Shown here in pieces: positions 52,647-61,432 of a stretch of 64,000 nucleotides of DNA. The DNA is from Microbacterium hibisci. GTDB lineage: Bacteria > Actinomycetota > Actinomycetes > Actinomycetales > Microbacteriaceae. The stretch covers positions 248,001 to 312,000 of the forward strand of contig NZ_JADIJC010000001.1 in NCBI RefSeq assembly GCF_015278255.1, in the 5' to 3' direction. The notes below the pieces were generated by a model, which saw only the letters and a program-made list of their open reading frames with translations, did no database searches and had not been told where the DNA came from. Position 1 is the stretch's first letter. Each line of letters begins with the position of its first letter. Both the position numbers and the translations under genes were made by a program.

Positions 52647-53249
52647 TCAGATCCAGCCGCGCTCCTCGGCGACCAGCACCGCCTGCTGGCGCGTGCCCAC
52701 GCCGAGCTTGCCGAGGATCGCCGACACGTGGTTGCGGACGGTGCCGGGGGCGAGAGAGAGATGCCGGGCGATCTGCCCGGTCGTCTCGCCGCGGCGTCCG
52801 GCGCGGAGGACGTCGAGCTCGCGGTCGGTGAGCGGCGACCGCTCGTCGCTGAGCGCATCCGCGGCGACCTCGGGGTCGACATAGCGGCCGCCCGCTGCGA
52901 CCCGCCGGATCACGGCCGCCACCTCGTCCGCTCCGCGCGACTTGGGCAGGAACCCCGACACCCCCGACGACAGCGCGCGGCGCAGCACCCCGGGCCGGGC
53001 ATGCCGCGTCACCACGACGCAGCGCGTGGCCACGGCACGTGTCACCCGCGAGGCGACCTCGACCCCGTCCATCCCCGGCATCTCGAGGTCGAGGAGGCAG
53101 ACGTCGGGCACGAGCCGGAGCGCCGCCGCGAGGGCCTCCTCGCCGTCGCCGCATTCCGCGACCACTTCGATGTCGGGCTCCAGCCGCAGCAGGGCGGCGA
53201 GCGCCGAGCGGATCATGCCCTCGTCGTCGGCGAGGAGCACCCGGATCAT
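52647..53249 (-). CDS. LuxR/NarL-family response regulator (DesR-like)
   Basis: A 200-residue response regulator. Receiver with acidic D8-D9, phosphoacceptor D54 in CLLDLEMPGMDGV, and K in FLPKSRGADE; LuxR helix-turn-helix near the C-terminus (LTDRELDVLRAGRRGETTGQIARHLSLAPGTVRNHVSAIL in pieces). It is short and compact, like DesR of the membrane-fluidity system. It overlaps the kinase gene by four bases and shares its operon. The likely target is the adjacent membrane-protein gene, whose upstream region has suitable dyads. Confidence 0.93.
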   Translation of the reverse strand: MIRVLLADDEGMIRSALAALLRLEPDIEVVAECGDGEEALAAALRLVPDVCLLDLEMPGMDGVEVASRVTRAVATRCVVVTRHARPGVLRRALSSGVSGFLPKSRGADEVAAVIRRVAAGGRYVDPEVAADALSDERSPLTDRELDVLRAGRRGETTGQIARHLSLAPGTVRNHVSAILGKLGVGTRQQAVLVAEERGWI

Positions 53250-54457
53250 CGAACCCCTCCGGCCGTCTCGGCGGGGAGGGTCACGGCGACGGCGAACTCA
53301 CTGTCGAGCCGATCGATCGACAGCGTGCCCCCGGCATCCGACACCCGGCGCCCGATGCCCTCGAGCCCTGAGCCGTCGGCGCTGGGCGTGGTGTCGCCGG
53401 GGTCGTTGGCGATGACGTAGCGCCACCCCGTGGGCTCGCGGGTGAGCGCCACGCGCGCCCAGGCGCCGCCGCCGTGGCGCAGCGCGTTGGTCGTCGTCTC
53501 GCGGATGATGGGCGCCAGCACCGACGCCGGGGCGTCGTCGGCGTCGGGGGAGACGATCGTCTGCACGCTGCTCCCGGCGGCGCGCAGGAGGTCGGCGGCA
53601 TTCGCGATCTCGTCGCTGAGGGGGACGGAGCGGACCCTCGTGGCGAGGTCGCGGGTGCCCTGACGGGCCTCGTCCACGCTCGCGCGCGCCGCGCGCAGCT
53701 GCTCGAGCGCCGCCGGCGGATCCGTGGGCATGAGGCGCTCGGCGAGCTCGAGCTGGAGGGCGATCACCTGGAGGTGGTGGCCCTGCAGGTCGTGGACGTC
53801 GGTGGCCACCCTCAGGCGCTCCTGCGTGGCGGCCAGGCGCGCCTCCGACGCCCGGGCACGGTCGACGGTGATGAGGACGTCCCACCACCACAGCGACAGC
53901 GCCGTCATGAGCGGAAGAGTCGCACTGAAGAAGCCGAGCAGCCACCAGCTGACGTCGGGCTGCTGCGAGAACGTCATCCGGGCGTCGACGAACCAGGCCG
54001 CGCCCAGCAGCAGCGTCCCCGCCGCGACCATGCGAGCGCGCACTCCGGTCGGCCAGTTGAGCAGCAGCACGGACTGCACCAGCGGCAGCGCGGCGACGAG
54101 CCACAGTCCCGAGAGCAGCCCGCCGACCAGCCCGACGAGGGCGGCGATGACGAGGGGCGCCAGCAGGCGCGGCCACCGCGCCCACGGGCTCTCATCGGTC
54201 CGGTGGCGGTAGTACTGCAGCAGCGGCACCGTCGACGCCGTCCAGGCCAGGCCCGCGATCCCGACCGCGGTCAGAACAGGGGTGGTCCGACCAGCTTCCA
54301 GGAGTGTCAGCACCCAGATCAGGGCGACGACGAGCTCGAAGAGCAGCACGCCGGAGGCGGTGTACCACCACGTCGCCCTGATGCCTCGCGTCAGCCGGAG
54401 AGGACGTCGGTCCGACTCGCCGGAATCCTGTGCGGCGGGCTCGGAGGGGCGGCTCAT
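53246..54457 (-). CDS. Two-component sensor histidine kinase (DesK-like, HisKA_3)
   Basis: A 403-residue kinase. About five or six membrane helices occupy residues 35-195; the phosphoacceptor motif is ATDVHDLQGHHLQVIALQLELAERL with H222, in DesK-like form; HATPase parts are IIRETTTNALRHGG and GSGLEGIGRRVSDAGGTL. DesK-type kinases sense membrane state, but the stimulus here is unknown. The ATG at 54457 follows TAGGGT (54465-54470 on this strand) by seven bases, so it is probably leaderless; the frame is open upstream but through this promoter. Confidence 0.92.
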   Translation of the reverse strand: MSRPSEPAAQDSGESDRRPLRLTRGIRATWWYTASGVLLFELVVALIWVLTLLEAGRTTPVLTAVGIAGLAWTASTVPLLQYYRHRTDESPWARWPRLLAPLVIAALVGLVGGLLSGLWLVAALPLVQSVLLLNWPTGVRARMVAAGTLLLGAAWFVDARMTFSQQPDVSWWLLGFFSATLPLMTALSLWWWDVLITVDRARASEARLAATQERLRVATDVHDLQGHHLQVIALQLELAERLMPTDPPAALEQLRAARASVDEARQGTRDLATRVRSVPLSDEIANAADLLRAAGSSVQTIVSPDADDAPASVLAPIIRETTTNALRHGGGAWARVALTREPTGWRYVIANDPGDTTPSADGSGLEGIGRRVSDAGGTLSIDRLDSEFAVAVTLPAETAGGVR

Positions 54458-54476
54458 GCGTCCCACCCTAGGGGCA

Positions 54477-54525
54477 TGACAGATGTCACCCCCGGCGCGT
54501 GCGCACCTCCCGCACGCCGGTGACA
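54477..54525. promoter_or_regulatory. Candidate response-regulator sites between kinase and export gene
   Basis: TGACAGATGTCA (54477-54488) is a dyad with TGACA/TGTCA arms and GA centre. TGTCACC (54484-54490) and GGTGACA (54519-54525) are a further inverted pair spaced by 28 bases. The dyads lie just upstream of the kinase -10 and before the rightward membrane-protein gene, fitting a shared site for the DesR-like regulator. Position-based inference. Confidence 0.4.
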
Positions 54526-54625
54526 CCACGGCACTTCCCGGCATCCTCGGGAGCCGATGGACTGTGATCTGTCGGAGGAACACGGCTCCGACGCCACCTC
54601 CTCCACAGACTCGAAAGGTGCCGAC

Positions 54626-55177
54626 ATGAACCTCATCGACACGTTCCAGAACCTCGTCGCGAACGTCCCCGACCTCCTCCAGCCGCTCATCGTCGCGGGC
54701 GCCGCGGCCATCCCCTTCGTCGAGGGCGAAGGCGCCGCCGCCATCGGCATCGTCGGAGGCGTGAACCCCGTGATCGCGGCGGCCGCGGCCATCATCGGCA
54801 ACTTCGTGTGCGTCACCGTGCTCGTGCTGCTCGCCGCACGCACCCGCTCGGCCGTGGTCACGGCTCACCGCGCGCGGCGACTCGTCGCGGCGGGCGGCGC
54901 CGAGGCCGACGCGGTCGCCGACGCCCCCGCACCCGCCGCGGCCGACGACCGCGGCTCCGCCCGCAGGGCGAAGTTCCAGCGCGCCTTCGAGCGTTACGGC
55001 GTCCCCGGCGTGAGCCTCCTCGGCCCGCTGCTGCTGCCCACGCAGTTCACAGCCACCATGCTCGCCGGCGCGGGCGTCGGCACGGTGCGGATCCTCGCGT
55101 GGCAGGCTGTCGCCATCGTCGGGTGGACCACGCTGCTCACCCTGGTGATCACCGGAGTGGTGGCGGTCGCCCACTGA
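54626..55177 (+). CDS. Small multidrug-export/DedA-like membrane protein
   Basis: A 183-residue membrane protein of the small multi-drug export family (PF06695). Hydrophobic segments at about 18-35 and 38-70 (IVAGAAAIPFVEGEGAAAIG; NPVIAAAAAIIGNFVCVTVLVLLAA) contain the family motif PFVEGEGA; a charged loop (75-125) and a C-terminal membrane pair (PGVSLLGPLLLPTQFTATML; WQAVAIVGWTTLLTLVIT) follow. The ATG at 54626 has GAAAGG eight bases upstream. Substrate unproven; the family name is weakly grounded. Probably controlled by the adjacent two-component system. Confidence 0.8.
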   Translation: MNLIDTFQNLVANVPDLLQPLIVAGAAAIPFVEGEGAAAIGIVGGVNPVIAAAAAIIGNFVCVTVLVLLAARTRSAVVTAHRARRLVAAGGAEADAVADAPAPAAADDRGSARRAKFQRAFERYGVPGVSLLGPLLLPTQFTATMLAGAGVGTVRILAWQAVAIVGWTTLLTLVITGVVAVAH

Positions 55178-55193
55178 CCCCGCATCCACGGAC

Positions 55194-55236
55194 ACGGCCT
55201 CCCGGCCCGCGCGGAACGGCGCGGCCGGGAGGCCGT
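55194..55236 (+). terminator. Terminator of the small export gene
   Basis: ACGGCCTCCCGGCC (55194-55207) pairs perfectly with GGCCGGGAGGCCGT (55223-55236), a 14-bp stem around a 15-base loop, 17 bases past the stop. Confidence 0.75.
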
Positions 55237-55319
55237 CGTCGCGGAGCGCCGGCGCGAGCAGGAACGACCTGCCAGCGCCGCGAATCGCGAGAGCCGGGAG
55301 GCCGGGTAGGTTGGAGCGC

Positions 55320-56615
55320 ATGCCCGAAGCCGAACTCCCCGAAGTCGCCGCGATCGCGCGGGACCTGATCCGCTTCGACACCACGAATCACGGCGGCGGA
55401 CGCGCCGCCGGCGAGCGCGAGGCCGCCGAGTACGTCGGCGCGTACCTCGAAGGTCTCGGCCTGGCCCCGGAGTACTACGAACCCGTCGCGCGCCGCACGA
55501 ACGTGATGGCGCGCGTCGTCGGGCGCAACCGCGACAAGCCGGCGCTGGTGCTGCACGGGCACCTCGACGTCGTGCCGGCCATCGCCGAGGACTGGAGCGT
55601 CGACCCGTTCGGCGGCGTCGTCAAGGACGGCATGCTCTGGGGCCGCGGTGCTGTCGACATGAAGGACATGGACGCCATGATCCTCACGTCGGTCGCCGAC
55701 ATCCTGCGCGCGGGCGAGCAGCCCGAGCGCGACCTCGTGCTCACGTTCTTCGCCGACGAGGAGAACGGCGGCATCGAAGGCTCGGCGCTGGTCGTCGAGA
55801 ACCACCCGGAGTGGTTCGCCGGCGCCACCGAGGCGATCAGCGAGGTCGGCGGCTACTCGATCCCCGTCGGCGACAGTCACGCGTACCTTCTGCAGGTCGG
55901 GGAGAAGGCCCTCGTGTGGATCCGCCTCGTGGCGCGCGGCCGCGCCGCGCACGGGTCGAGCCTCCACGCCGACAACGCCGTGACCCGTCTGGCCGAAGCC
56001 GTCGCGGCCCTCGGCCGCACGGCGTGGCCCGTGACGCTCACCGACACCACTCGCGAGATGACGGCGCGGCTCGCCGGCCTCACCGGCCAGGCCGCGAGCG
56101 ACCCCGATGCCGTCGCCGCGGCGACGGGCGCGGCATCCGGTTTCCTCCGGTCCACGCTGCGGACGACCACCAACCCGACCGGTCTCGTCGCCGGCTACAA
56201 GCACAACGTCATCCCCGATCGTGCCGAGGCGCTCATCGACGTGCGGGTGCTGCCCGGCACCGAGGAGGCGGCCCTGGCCGACATCCGCCGTATCGTCGGC
56301 GACGGGGTCGAGGTCGAGGTCGTCCACCAGGACATCGGGCTCGAGGTGCCCTTCTCGGGCGACCTCGTCGACGCCATGGTGGCCGCGCTCGGGCGCCACG
56401 ATCCCGGTGCGCCGGTCGTGCCCTACCTCATGGGCGGCGGCACCGACAACAAGGCGCTCGCGGCGCTCGGGATCGCCGGGTACGGCTTCGCGCCGCTGCG
56501 GCTCCCGGCAGACCTCGACTTCACGGGCATGTTCCACGGTGTCGACGAGCGCGTGCCGATCGACGCGCTGGTGTTCGGCCAAGCCGTGCTCACCGATCTG
56601 CTCCGCACCTATTGA
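55320..56615 (+). CDS. M20/M25/M40-family metallopeptidase
   Basis: A 431-residue zinc peptidase. The first metal histidine is in LHGHLDVVP, the bridging aspartate in WGRGAVDMKDMDAMI, the catalytic/metal glutamates in FADEENGGIEG and GGYS-proximal EVGG, and the last histidine in DFTGMFHGVDERVP. A dimerisation domain (about 180-300) is inserted. It resembles actinobacterial dipeptidases and succinyl-diaminopimelate desuccinylase-like proteins; the true substrate is unknown. The ATG at 55320 is preferred over a TTG at 55311 because TAGGTT (55307-55312) overlaps that codon and ends seven bases before the ATG. Confidence 0.92.
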   Translation: MPEAELPEVAAIARDLIRFDTTNHGGGRAAGEREAAEYVGAYLEGLGLAPEYYEPVARRTNVMARVVGRNRDKPALVLHGHLDVVPAIAEDWSVDPFGGVVKDGMLWGRGAVDMKDMDAMILTSVADILRAGEQPERDLVLTFFADEENGGIEGSALVVENHPEWFAGATEAISEVGGYSIPVGDSHAYLLQVGEKALVWIRLVARGRAAHGSSLHADNAVTRLAEAVAALGRTAWPVTLTDTTREMTARLAGLTGQAASDPDAVAAATGAASGFLRSTLRTTTNPTGLVAGYKHNVIPDRAEALIDVRVLPGTEEAALADIRRIVGDGVEVEVVHQDIGLEVPFSGDLVDAMVAALGRHDPGAPVVPYLMGGGTDNKALAALGIAGYGFAPLRLPADLDFTGMFHGVDERVPIDALVFGQAVLTDLLRTY

Positions 56616-56620
56616 TTCCC

Positions 56621-56649
56621 GACGGATGCCGCGGGCCGCGGCATCCGTC
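56621..56649 (+). terminator. Terminator made of paired GGATGCC motifs
   Basis: GACGGATGCCGCGG (56621-56634) and CCGCGGCATCCGTC (56636-56649) are perfect 14-bp inverted arms separated by one base, five bases after the peptidase stop and before uppP. Probably terminator. Arms contain GGATGCC/GGCATCC. Confidence 0.65.
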
Positions 56650-56672
56650 TCCTGCACGTCTGAAAGGCGCCC

Positions 56673-57494
56673 ATGCTTCTCGAAGCGATCATCCTCGGCT
56701 TCGTCCAGGGACTGACCGAGTTCCTGCCGATCTCGTCCAGCGCGCATCTGCGCATCCTGGGCGAGTTCCTGCCCTCGGCCGAGGACCCGGGAGCGGCGTT
56801 CACCGCCATCACGCAGATCGGCACCGAGGCGGCCGTCGTGGTGTTCTTCTGGCGCGACATCGTGCGCATCATCGGCCACTGGTTCCGATCGCTGGCCGGG
56901 CGCATCCCGCGGAACGACCCCGACGCGAAGATGGGGTGGCTCATCATCATCGGGTCGATCCCGATCGTCGTGCTCGGGCTGCTGTTCCAGGATCAGATCG
57001 AGACCGTGCTCCGATCGCTGTGGATCACGGCGGGCATGCTGATCTTCTTCGGCGTGCTGCTCGGCATCGCCGACCACGTCGGTGCCAAGAAGCGCAAGCT
57101 GCAGGACATCACCGTCGGCCACGGCGTGATCTACGGGTTCGCGCAGTCGCTCGCGCTCATCCCGGGCGTGTCACGCTCCGGCGGCACGATCACCGCGGGC
57201 CTCTTCATGGGCTACGAGCGCGCGGCCGCCGCCCGCTACGCCTTCCTCCTCGCGATCCCCGCCGTCTTCGGCAGCGGCTTCTTCCAGCTCTTCAAGAGCT
57301 TCGGCGAGCCCGGCGTCTTCACCCTCGGCGAGACGGCCGTCGCGACCGCGGTCGCGTTCATCGTGGCGCTCGGCGTGATCGCGTTCTTCATGAACTGGAT
57401 CTCGAAGCACAGCTTCCTGCCGTTCGTGGTCTACCGCGTGGCGGTGGGCTCCCTGCTGCTGGTGCTGCTGAGCACGGGCGTCATCAACCCCTAG
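56673..57494 (+). CDS. uppP: Undecaprenyl-diphosphatase UppP (BacA)
   Basis: A 273-residue membrane enzyme with about eight helices that dephosphorylates undecaprenyl diphosphate so the carrier can be reused in peptidoglycan synthesis. Active-site motifs: [20 protein letters not shown] (E-rich motif 1) and [35 protein letters not shown] (motif 2, read in pieces). Overproduction of this enzyme is known to raise bacitracin tolerance. AAAGG stands before the ATG. The gene ends in a palindromic region shared with the converging PAC2 gene. Confidence 0.95.
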   Translation: MLLEAIILGFVQGLTEFLPISSSAHLRILGEFLPSAEDPGAAFTAITQIGTEAAVVVFFWRDIVRIIGHWFRSLAGRIPRNDPDAKMGWLIIIGSIPIVVLGLLFQDQIETVLRSLWITAGMLIFFGVLLGIADHVGAKKRKLQDITVGHGVIYGFAQSLALIPGVSRSGGTITAGLFMGYERAAAARYAFLLAIPAVFGSGFFQLFKSFGEPGVFTLGETAVATAVAFIVALGVIAFFMNWISKHSFLPFVVYRVAVGSLLLVLLSTGVINP

Positions 57495-57548
57495 CCGCCG
57501 TAGCGCCCGCTCACACACCGGCGCTCCACGTGCTGTCGAGATGACGCG

Positions 57549-57602
57549 GTCTCGTCGAGCAACCACGCTGTCGGCGCCGACAGCGGGGTTGTTCGCCGAG
57601 AA
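57549..57602. repeat. Large imperfect palindrome between uppP and PAC2
   Basis: Two 27-base arms (57549-57575 and 57576-57602) match with four mismatches. The centre CGCTGTCGGCGCCGACAGCG (57566-57585) is perfect, and CAACC/GGTTG flank it. It can form a long hairpin on either strand and lies between converging genes, so it probably terminates both; it may also be a mobile-type dispersed repeat. TCGTCGAGCAACC in the left arm echoes the AGCAACC end of the repeat at 39788. Confidence 0.7.
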
Positions 57603-57657
57603 AGCGGTTGGTCGACGGATGCCGCGACCCGGCCGGACCGCGCCCGCCGCGTGCCGC

Positions 57658-57695
57658 CGCGATGAGAAGGCGCCGGCGCGATGAGAAGGCGCCGG
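57658..57695. repeat. 19-bp perfect tandem repeat next to the PAC2 stop
   Basis: CGCGATGAGAAGGCGCCGG occurs at 57658-57676 and again at 57677-57695, immediately before the 3' end of the PAC2 gene at 57703. GAGAAGGCGCCGG is the shared core. It lies outside any gene. Possibly a slippage product. Confidence 0.75.
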
Positions 57696-57702
57696 AGGCC
57701 GC

Positions 57703-58581
57703 TCAGCGGCGCGGGTCGTCGCGTCCGGGCTTCTGCGGCCCGTCGCCCGGCTTGCCGTCGGTGCGCCGCAGGTACCGCTCGAACTCCTGTGCGATCGCAT
57801 CGCCCGAGGCCTCGGGGGAGTCCCACGTGTCGCGCGTGCGCTCGAGCTGGTGGATGTACTCCGTCATCTCCTCGTCGTCGGCCGCGGCGGCGTCGATCGA
57901 CGCCTCCCACGCGACCGCCTCGGTCGCGAGATCGCCGCGAGCCACCGGTGCGCCGGTGAGATCTTCGAGGCGGTCGAGCAACGCCAGTGTGGCCTTGGGG
58001 GAGGGCGTGTGGCCGGCGACGTAGTGCGGCACGCTCGCCCAGAGGCTGGCGGTCGGGATGCCGGCGCGCTCGGCGGCGTCGCCCAGCACGCTGAGGATGC
58101 CGACAGGTCCCTCGTAGGTGCTGCGCTCGAGCGACAGCTTGCCGCGCAGCGCCTCGTTGTCGCTGCCGGCGAAGACCGAGATCGGACGCGTGTGCGGCAC
58201 GTCCGACATCATCGAGCCGATCGCGACGAATCCCGTGATGTCCTCCCGCAGGGCGACGTCGATGAACTCCGACGCGAATGCCTGCCATGCGCGGGCCGGC
58301 TCGACACCGGTGAGCAGCCACAGCTGGGTGCCGCCGCGGGTCGCCCGCGCAGGACGCAGCAGCGTCGCCTCGGGCCAGCGCAGGCTGCGCCCGCCGTCGC
58401 CGTCGGCGGCGATGTGCGGGCGCGTGTACTGGTAGTCGAAATAGAGCTCGGGATCCACCGAGAAGACGGTGTCGTACGAGCCGCCCTCGCGCAGCTGGGT
58501 GATCGCGGACGACGCGGCTTCGCCCGCGTCGTTCCAGCCGTCGAACGCGGCGACGAGAACACGACGACCCAGTCCGTCCAC
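57703..58581 (-). CDS. PAC2-family protein (proteasome-assembly-chaperone-like)
   Basis: A 292-residue PAC2 protein. Visible: VLVAAFDGWNDAGEAASSAI at the N-terminus, YDYQYTRPHIAA-like strand (YFDYQYTRPHIA), FVAIGSMMSDVPHTRPISVF and TASLWASVPHYVAGHTPSPKATLALL, followed by a charged C-terminal tail. Such proteins occur near the proteasome locus in mycobacteria (Rv2125 type), but function in bacteria is unknown. GAGGGGG precedes the GTG. Its neighbours here (HAD, trmI, pafBC) match that locus, though no proteasome gene is present. Confidence 0.88.
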   Translation of the reverse strand: MDGLGRRVLVAAFDGWNDAGEAASSAITQLREGGSYDTVFSVDPELYFDYQYTRPHIAADGDGGRSLRWPEATLLRPARATRGGTQLWLLTGVEPARAWQAFASEFIDVALREDITGFVAIGSMMSDVPHTRPISVFAGSDNEALRGKLSLERSTYEGPVGILSVLGDAAERAGIPTASLWASVPHYVAGHTPSPKATLALLDRLEDLTGAPVARGDLATEAVAWEASIDAAAADDEEMTEYIHQLERTRDTWDSPEASGDAIAQEFERYLRRTDGKPGDGPQKPGRDDPRR

Positions 58582-58673
58582 GAGACCCCCTCTGCCCGCA
58601 ACCGCTGCGGGGTTCGTTCCAGGATATGCCCCCCTCCCGGTGGGAGGCCGGAGGCCCCTCGTAGGATTGGACG

Positions 58674-59381
58674 GTGAACGCGCCCCGACTCGCCGCCGTC
58701 CTGTGGGACATGGACGGCACCCTCGTCGACACCGAGCCGTATTGGATGGCGGCCGAGACGCCGCTCATCGAGAGCTTCGGGGGGACGTGGTCGCACGAGC
58801 AGGCGCTCGGTCTCGTCGGGCTCGGGCTCGACGACTCCGCCCGGATCCTCCAGGGCGCCGGCGTGCGCATGACGACCGACGCGATCGTCGACCATCTCAC
58901 CGACGAGGTGATGCGTCAGCTGGCCGACACCGGCGTGCCCTTCCGGCCCGGTGCGCGCGAGCTGCTCGCGGGCCTGCGCGCGGCGGGGATCAAGACGGGC
59001 CTCGTGACGATGTCGATGCGCCGCATGGCGCAGACGGTCGTCGACCTCATCGACTTCGACGCCTTCGACGTCGTCGTGGCGGGCGACGACGTCACGCGCC
59101 CGAAACCCTTTCCCGATCCCTACCTGCAGGCCTGCGAGGCGCTCGGAGTCACCCCTGACGAGACCGTCGCGATCGAGGACTCTCCGAATGGGCTGCGCTC
59201 CGCGATCGCCTCGGGCGCCTCGGTGATCGGCGTGCCGCTCATGGTCTCGCTGACCGGCGTCGGCGCCCACGCGCTCTGGGAGACGCTCGACGGGCGCTCG
59301 GCCGACGATGTCGTCGCCTTCCACGCCGCACACCGCTCCCGCCTCCGCGCCGCCCACTCGAACCAGGAGGTCGCCCGATGA
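58674..59381 (+). CDS. HAD-superfamily phosphatase
   Basis: A 235-residue HAD hydrolase of the beta-phosphoglucomutase-like subgroup. Motif I LWDMDGTLVDTEPYW, motif II VTMSMRR (T), motif III with K in VTRPKPFPDPYL, motif IV AIEDSPNGLRSAIASG. A helical cap occupies about residues 17-90. Substrate is probably a sugar phosphate or nucleotide. The GTG follows TAGGAT (58662-58667) by six bases, so it is probably leaderless. Its stop overlaps trmI in ATGA. Confidence 0.9.
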   Translation: MNAPRLAAVLWDMDGTLVDTEPYWMAAETPLIESFGGTWSHEQALGLVGLGLDDSARILQGAGVRMTTDAIVDHLTDEVMRQLADTGVPFRPGARELLAGLRAAGIKTGLVTMSMRRMAQTVVDLIDFDAFDVVVAGDDVTRPKPFPDPYLQACEALGVTPDETVAIEDSPNGLRSAIASGASVIGVPLMVSLTGVGAHALWETLDGRSADDVVAFHAAHRSRLRAAHSNQEVAR

Positions 59382-60418
59382 CTCCCGACACCACCGCCGA
59401 CACGACGGCTGCTGCCGAGCGCCCGAGCGGCCCGTTCCGCCTCGGCGACCGCGTGCAGCTGACGGGTCCGAAGGGCCGCCTGCACACGATCACGCTCCGG
59501 ACCGGCGGCGAGCTCCACACGCACCACGGTGTCCTGAAGCACGAGCAGCTCGTCGGGCAGCCCGACGGCTCCGTCGTCGCCAACAGCGGCGGGCACGAGT
59601 ACCTCGCGCTCCGGCCGCTGCTGCGCGACTTCGTGATGTCGATGCCCCGCGGTGCGGCCATCGTCTACCCGAAGGACGCCGCGCAGATCCTCGCCCAAGC
59701 CGACATCTTCCCCGGCGCCACGGTCGTCGAGGCCGGTGTCGGCTCGGGCGCGCTGTCGCTGTGGCTGCTGCGCGCCATCGGCGCCGAGGGACGCCTGGTG
59801 TCGTTCGAGCGACGCGACGACTTTGCCGCCGTCGCGCGCGCGAACGTCGAGACCTTCACCGGTCACGTGCCCGCCAACTGGGACGTCGTCGTGGGCGATC
59901 TGGCGGAAGAGCTGACGGATGCCGTGGCTCCGGCATCCGTGGATCGCGTCGTGCTCGACATGCTGGCGCCGTGGGAGTGCATCGATGCGGTGGCCGAGGC
60001 GCTCACTCCCGGCGGCGTCGTGGTCTGCTACGTCGCGACCGCCACCCAGCTCAGCCGCGTCGCGGAGTACATCCGCGGCACGGGGCTGTTCACCGAGCCC
60101 GACGCGAACGAGACGATGGTGCGGGGCTGGCACGTCGAGGGCCTGGCCGTGCGCCCCGACCACCGCATGGTGGCGCACACCGGCTTCCTCATCTGGGCGC
60201 GGCGCCTTGCGCCCGGCGCCGTCCCGCCCGAGGTCAAGCGCCGCGCGTCGAAGTCGAGCTACGGCGACGAGGACGTCGAGCTCTGGACGCCCGGAGCCGT
60301 GGGCGACCGGCAGATCACCGACAAGAACCTGCGCAAGCGCGTCCGGGAGGCCGAGCGCGCCGCGGAGGGCGCGCGCCTGGCGTCGGGGCGTGCGGACCAC
60401 CCGGGCGAGTCCGCCTAA
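59378..60418 (+). CDS. trmI: tRNA (adenine-58-N1)-methyltransferase TrmI
   Basis: A 346-residue methyltransferase. An N-terminal beta domain (about 15-100: FRLGDRVQLTGPKGRLHTITL) precedes the SAM-binding Rossmann domain: GATVVEAGVGSGALSLWLLRAI, RLVSFERRDDFAAVA, DRVVLDMLAPWE. It methylates A58 in the T loop of tRNAs. In mycobacteria (Rv2118c) it lies near the proteasome locus, as does the pafBC group here. The C-terminal extension (after VKRRASKSSYGDEDVELWTPG) is actinobacterial. Confidence 0.93.
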   Translation: MTPDTTADTTAAAERPSGPFRLGDRVQLTGPKGRLHTITLRTGGELHTHHGVLKHEQLVGQPDGSVVANSGGHEYLALRPLLRDFVMSMPRGAAIVYPKDAAQILAQADIFPGATVVEAGVGSGALSLWLLRAIGAEGRLVSFERRDDFAAVARANVETFTGHVPANWDVVVGDLAEELTDAVAPASVDRVVLDMLAPWECIDAVAEALTPGGVVVCYVATATQLSRVAEYIRGTGLFTEPDANETMVRGWHVEGLAVRPDHRMVAHTGFLIWARRLAPGAVPPEVKRRASKSSYGDEDVELWTPGAVGDRQITDKNLRKRVREAERAAEGARLASGRADHPGESA

Positions 60419-60427
60419 ACTAGCCCG

Positions 60428-61387
60428 GTGCGCAAGATCCCCGCTGCCCTCGCCGTCCTCGGCCTGGTGACCGTCGGCCTCACCGGGTGCTCGATGCCCT
60501 GGTCCTCCGACTGCTCCCGTTCCGCCGTGTCCGATGCCGACGTGATGGACCTCATCGACGTCAGCGGCGAGATCGGCGAGCAGCCCGACGTGGAGATCTA
60601 CACCCCGCTGAAGGCTTCGGAGCTGGCGTACGAGGATGTCGTCGTCGGCGACGGCACCGCGATCACGTCCGACACGCAGCCCGTCGTCCTCGACGTCTCA
60701 CTGTTCAGCGGCGCCACCGGCGAACTGCTCGCCGAAACCCAGTACGACGGCGACCTGTCGCGGGTGTCGTCAGTGTCGCAGTTCGCCAACTTCCCGGGCC
60801 TCGAGGAGGCGCTGCACTGCGCCACCGAGGGCTCGCGCGTGGCCATCGCGCTGTCACAGGACGACCTCGCCGACGGTGTGGCAGGCCAGGCCGGTCTCGA
60901 CGACGGCGACGCCCTCGTGGCCGTCATCGATCTCCACAAGGTGTACCTGTCGGCGGCAGACGGTCAGAACCAGTTCAACAGCGGCTTCGGGCTGCCCACT
61001 GTCGTCCGTGCGCCCGACGGCCGCCCCGGCCTGATCATCCCGGACGGCGCGCCGCCCGCCGAGCTCGTCGTGCAGACCCTCAAGAAGGGCAGCGGCGAAG
61101 AGGTGACCGGCGACCTGCCGGTGCGCGTCCACTACACCGGTGTGGTCTGGGGCGAGAACGAGGCCTTCGACACCACGTGGGACAGCCAGCCCGCGCCGCT
61201 CACCCTCGACGCCGTCGTGCCCGGCTTCGCCGAGGCGCTGGAGGGGGCGACGGTCGGCTCGCAGGTGCTCGTCGTCATCCCGCCCGACCAGGGCTACGGG
61301 GATGAGCCGCGGGACGCCATCCCGGCCGGTTCGACCCTCGTCTTCGTGATCGACGTCCTCGGGATCGACGCCGCTCCGGCGGAGTGA
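60428..61387 (+). CDS. FKBP-type peptidyl-prolyl isomerase lipoprotein
   Basis: A 319-residue exported lipoprotein: signal peptide with lipobox LTGC, lipidated C21. A first region (about 50-180: EDVVVGDGTAITSDTQPVVLDVSLFSG) looks like a degenerate FKBP domain. The C-terminal domain (about 215-315) is a classic FKBP: GDLPVRVHYTGVVW, FDTTWDSQPAPLTLDAVVPGFAEALEGATVGSQVLVVIPPDQGYGD in pieces, AIPAGSTLVFVIDVLGID. It helps fold exported proteins. The GTG follows TAAACT (60416-60421) by six bases, so it is probably leaderless. It sits between trmI and pafB, where mycobacteria carry proteasome genes. Confidence 0.9.
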   Translation: MRKIPAALAVLGLVTVGLTGCSMPWSSDCSRSAVSDADVMDLIDVSGEIGEQPDVEIYTPLKASELAYEDVVVGDGTAITSDTQPVVLDVSLFSGATGELLAETQYDGDLSRVSSVSQFANFPGLEEALHCATEGSRVAIALSQDDLADGVAGQAGLDDGDALVAVIDLHKVYLSAADGQNQFNSGFGLPTVVRAPDGRPGLIIPDGAPPAELVVQTLKKGSGEEVTGDLPVRVHYTGVVWGENEAFDTTWDSQPAPLTLDAVVPGFAEALEGATVGSQVLVVIPPDQGYGDEPRDAIPAGSTLVFVIDVLGIDAAPAE

Positions 61388-61432
61388 GCCCGGGTTCGGC
61401 GACCCCGCCGCGCACGGCTCTAAGATAGGCGG

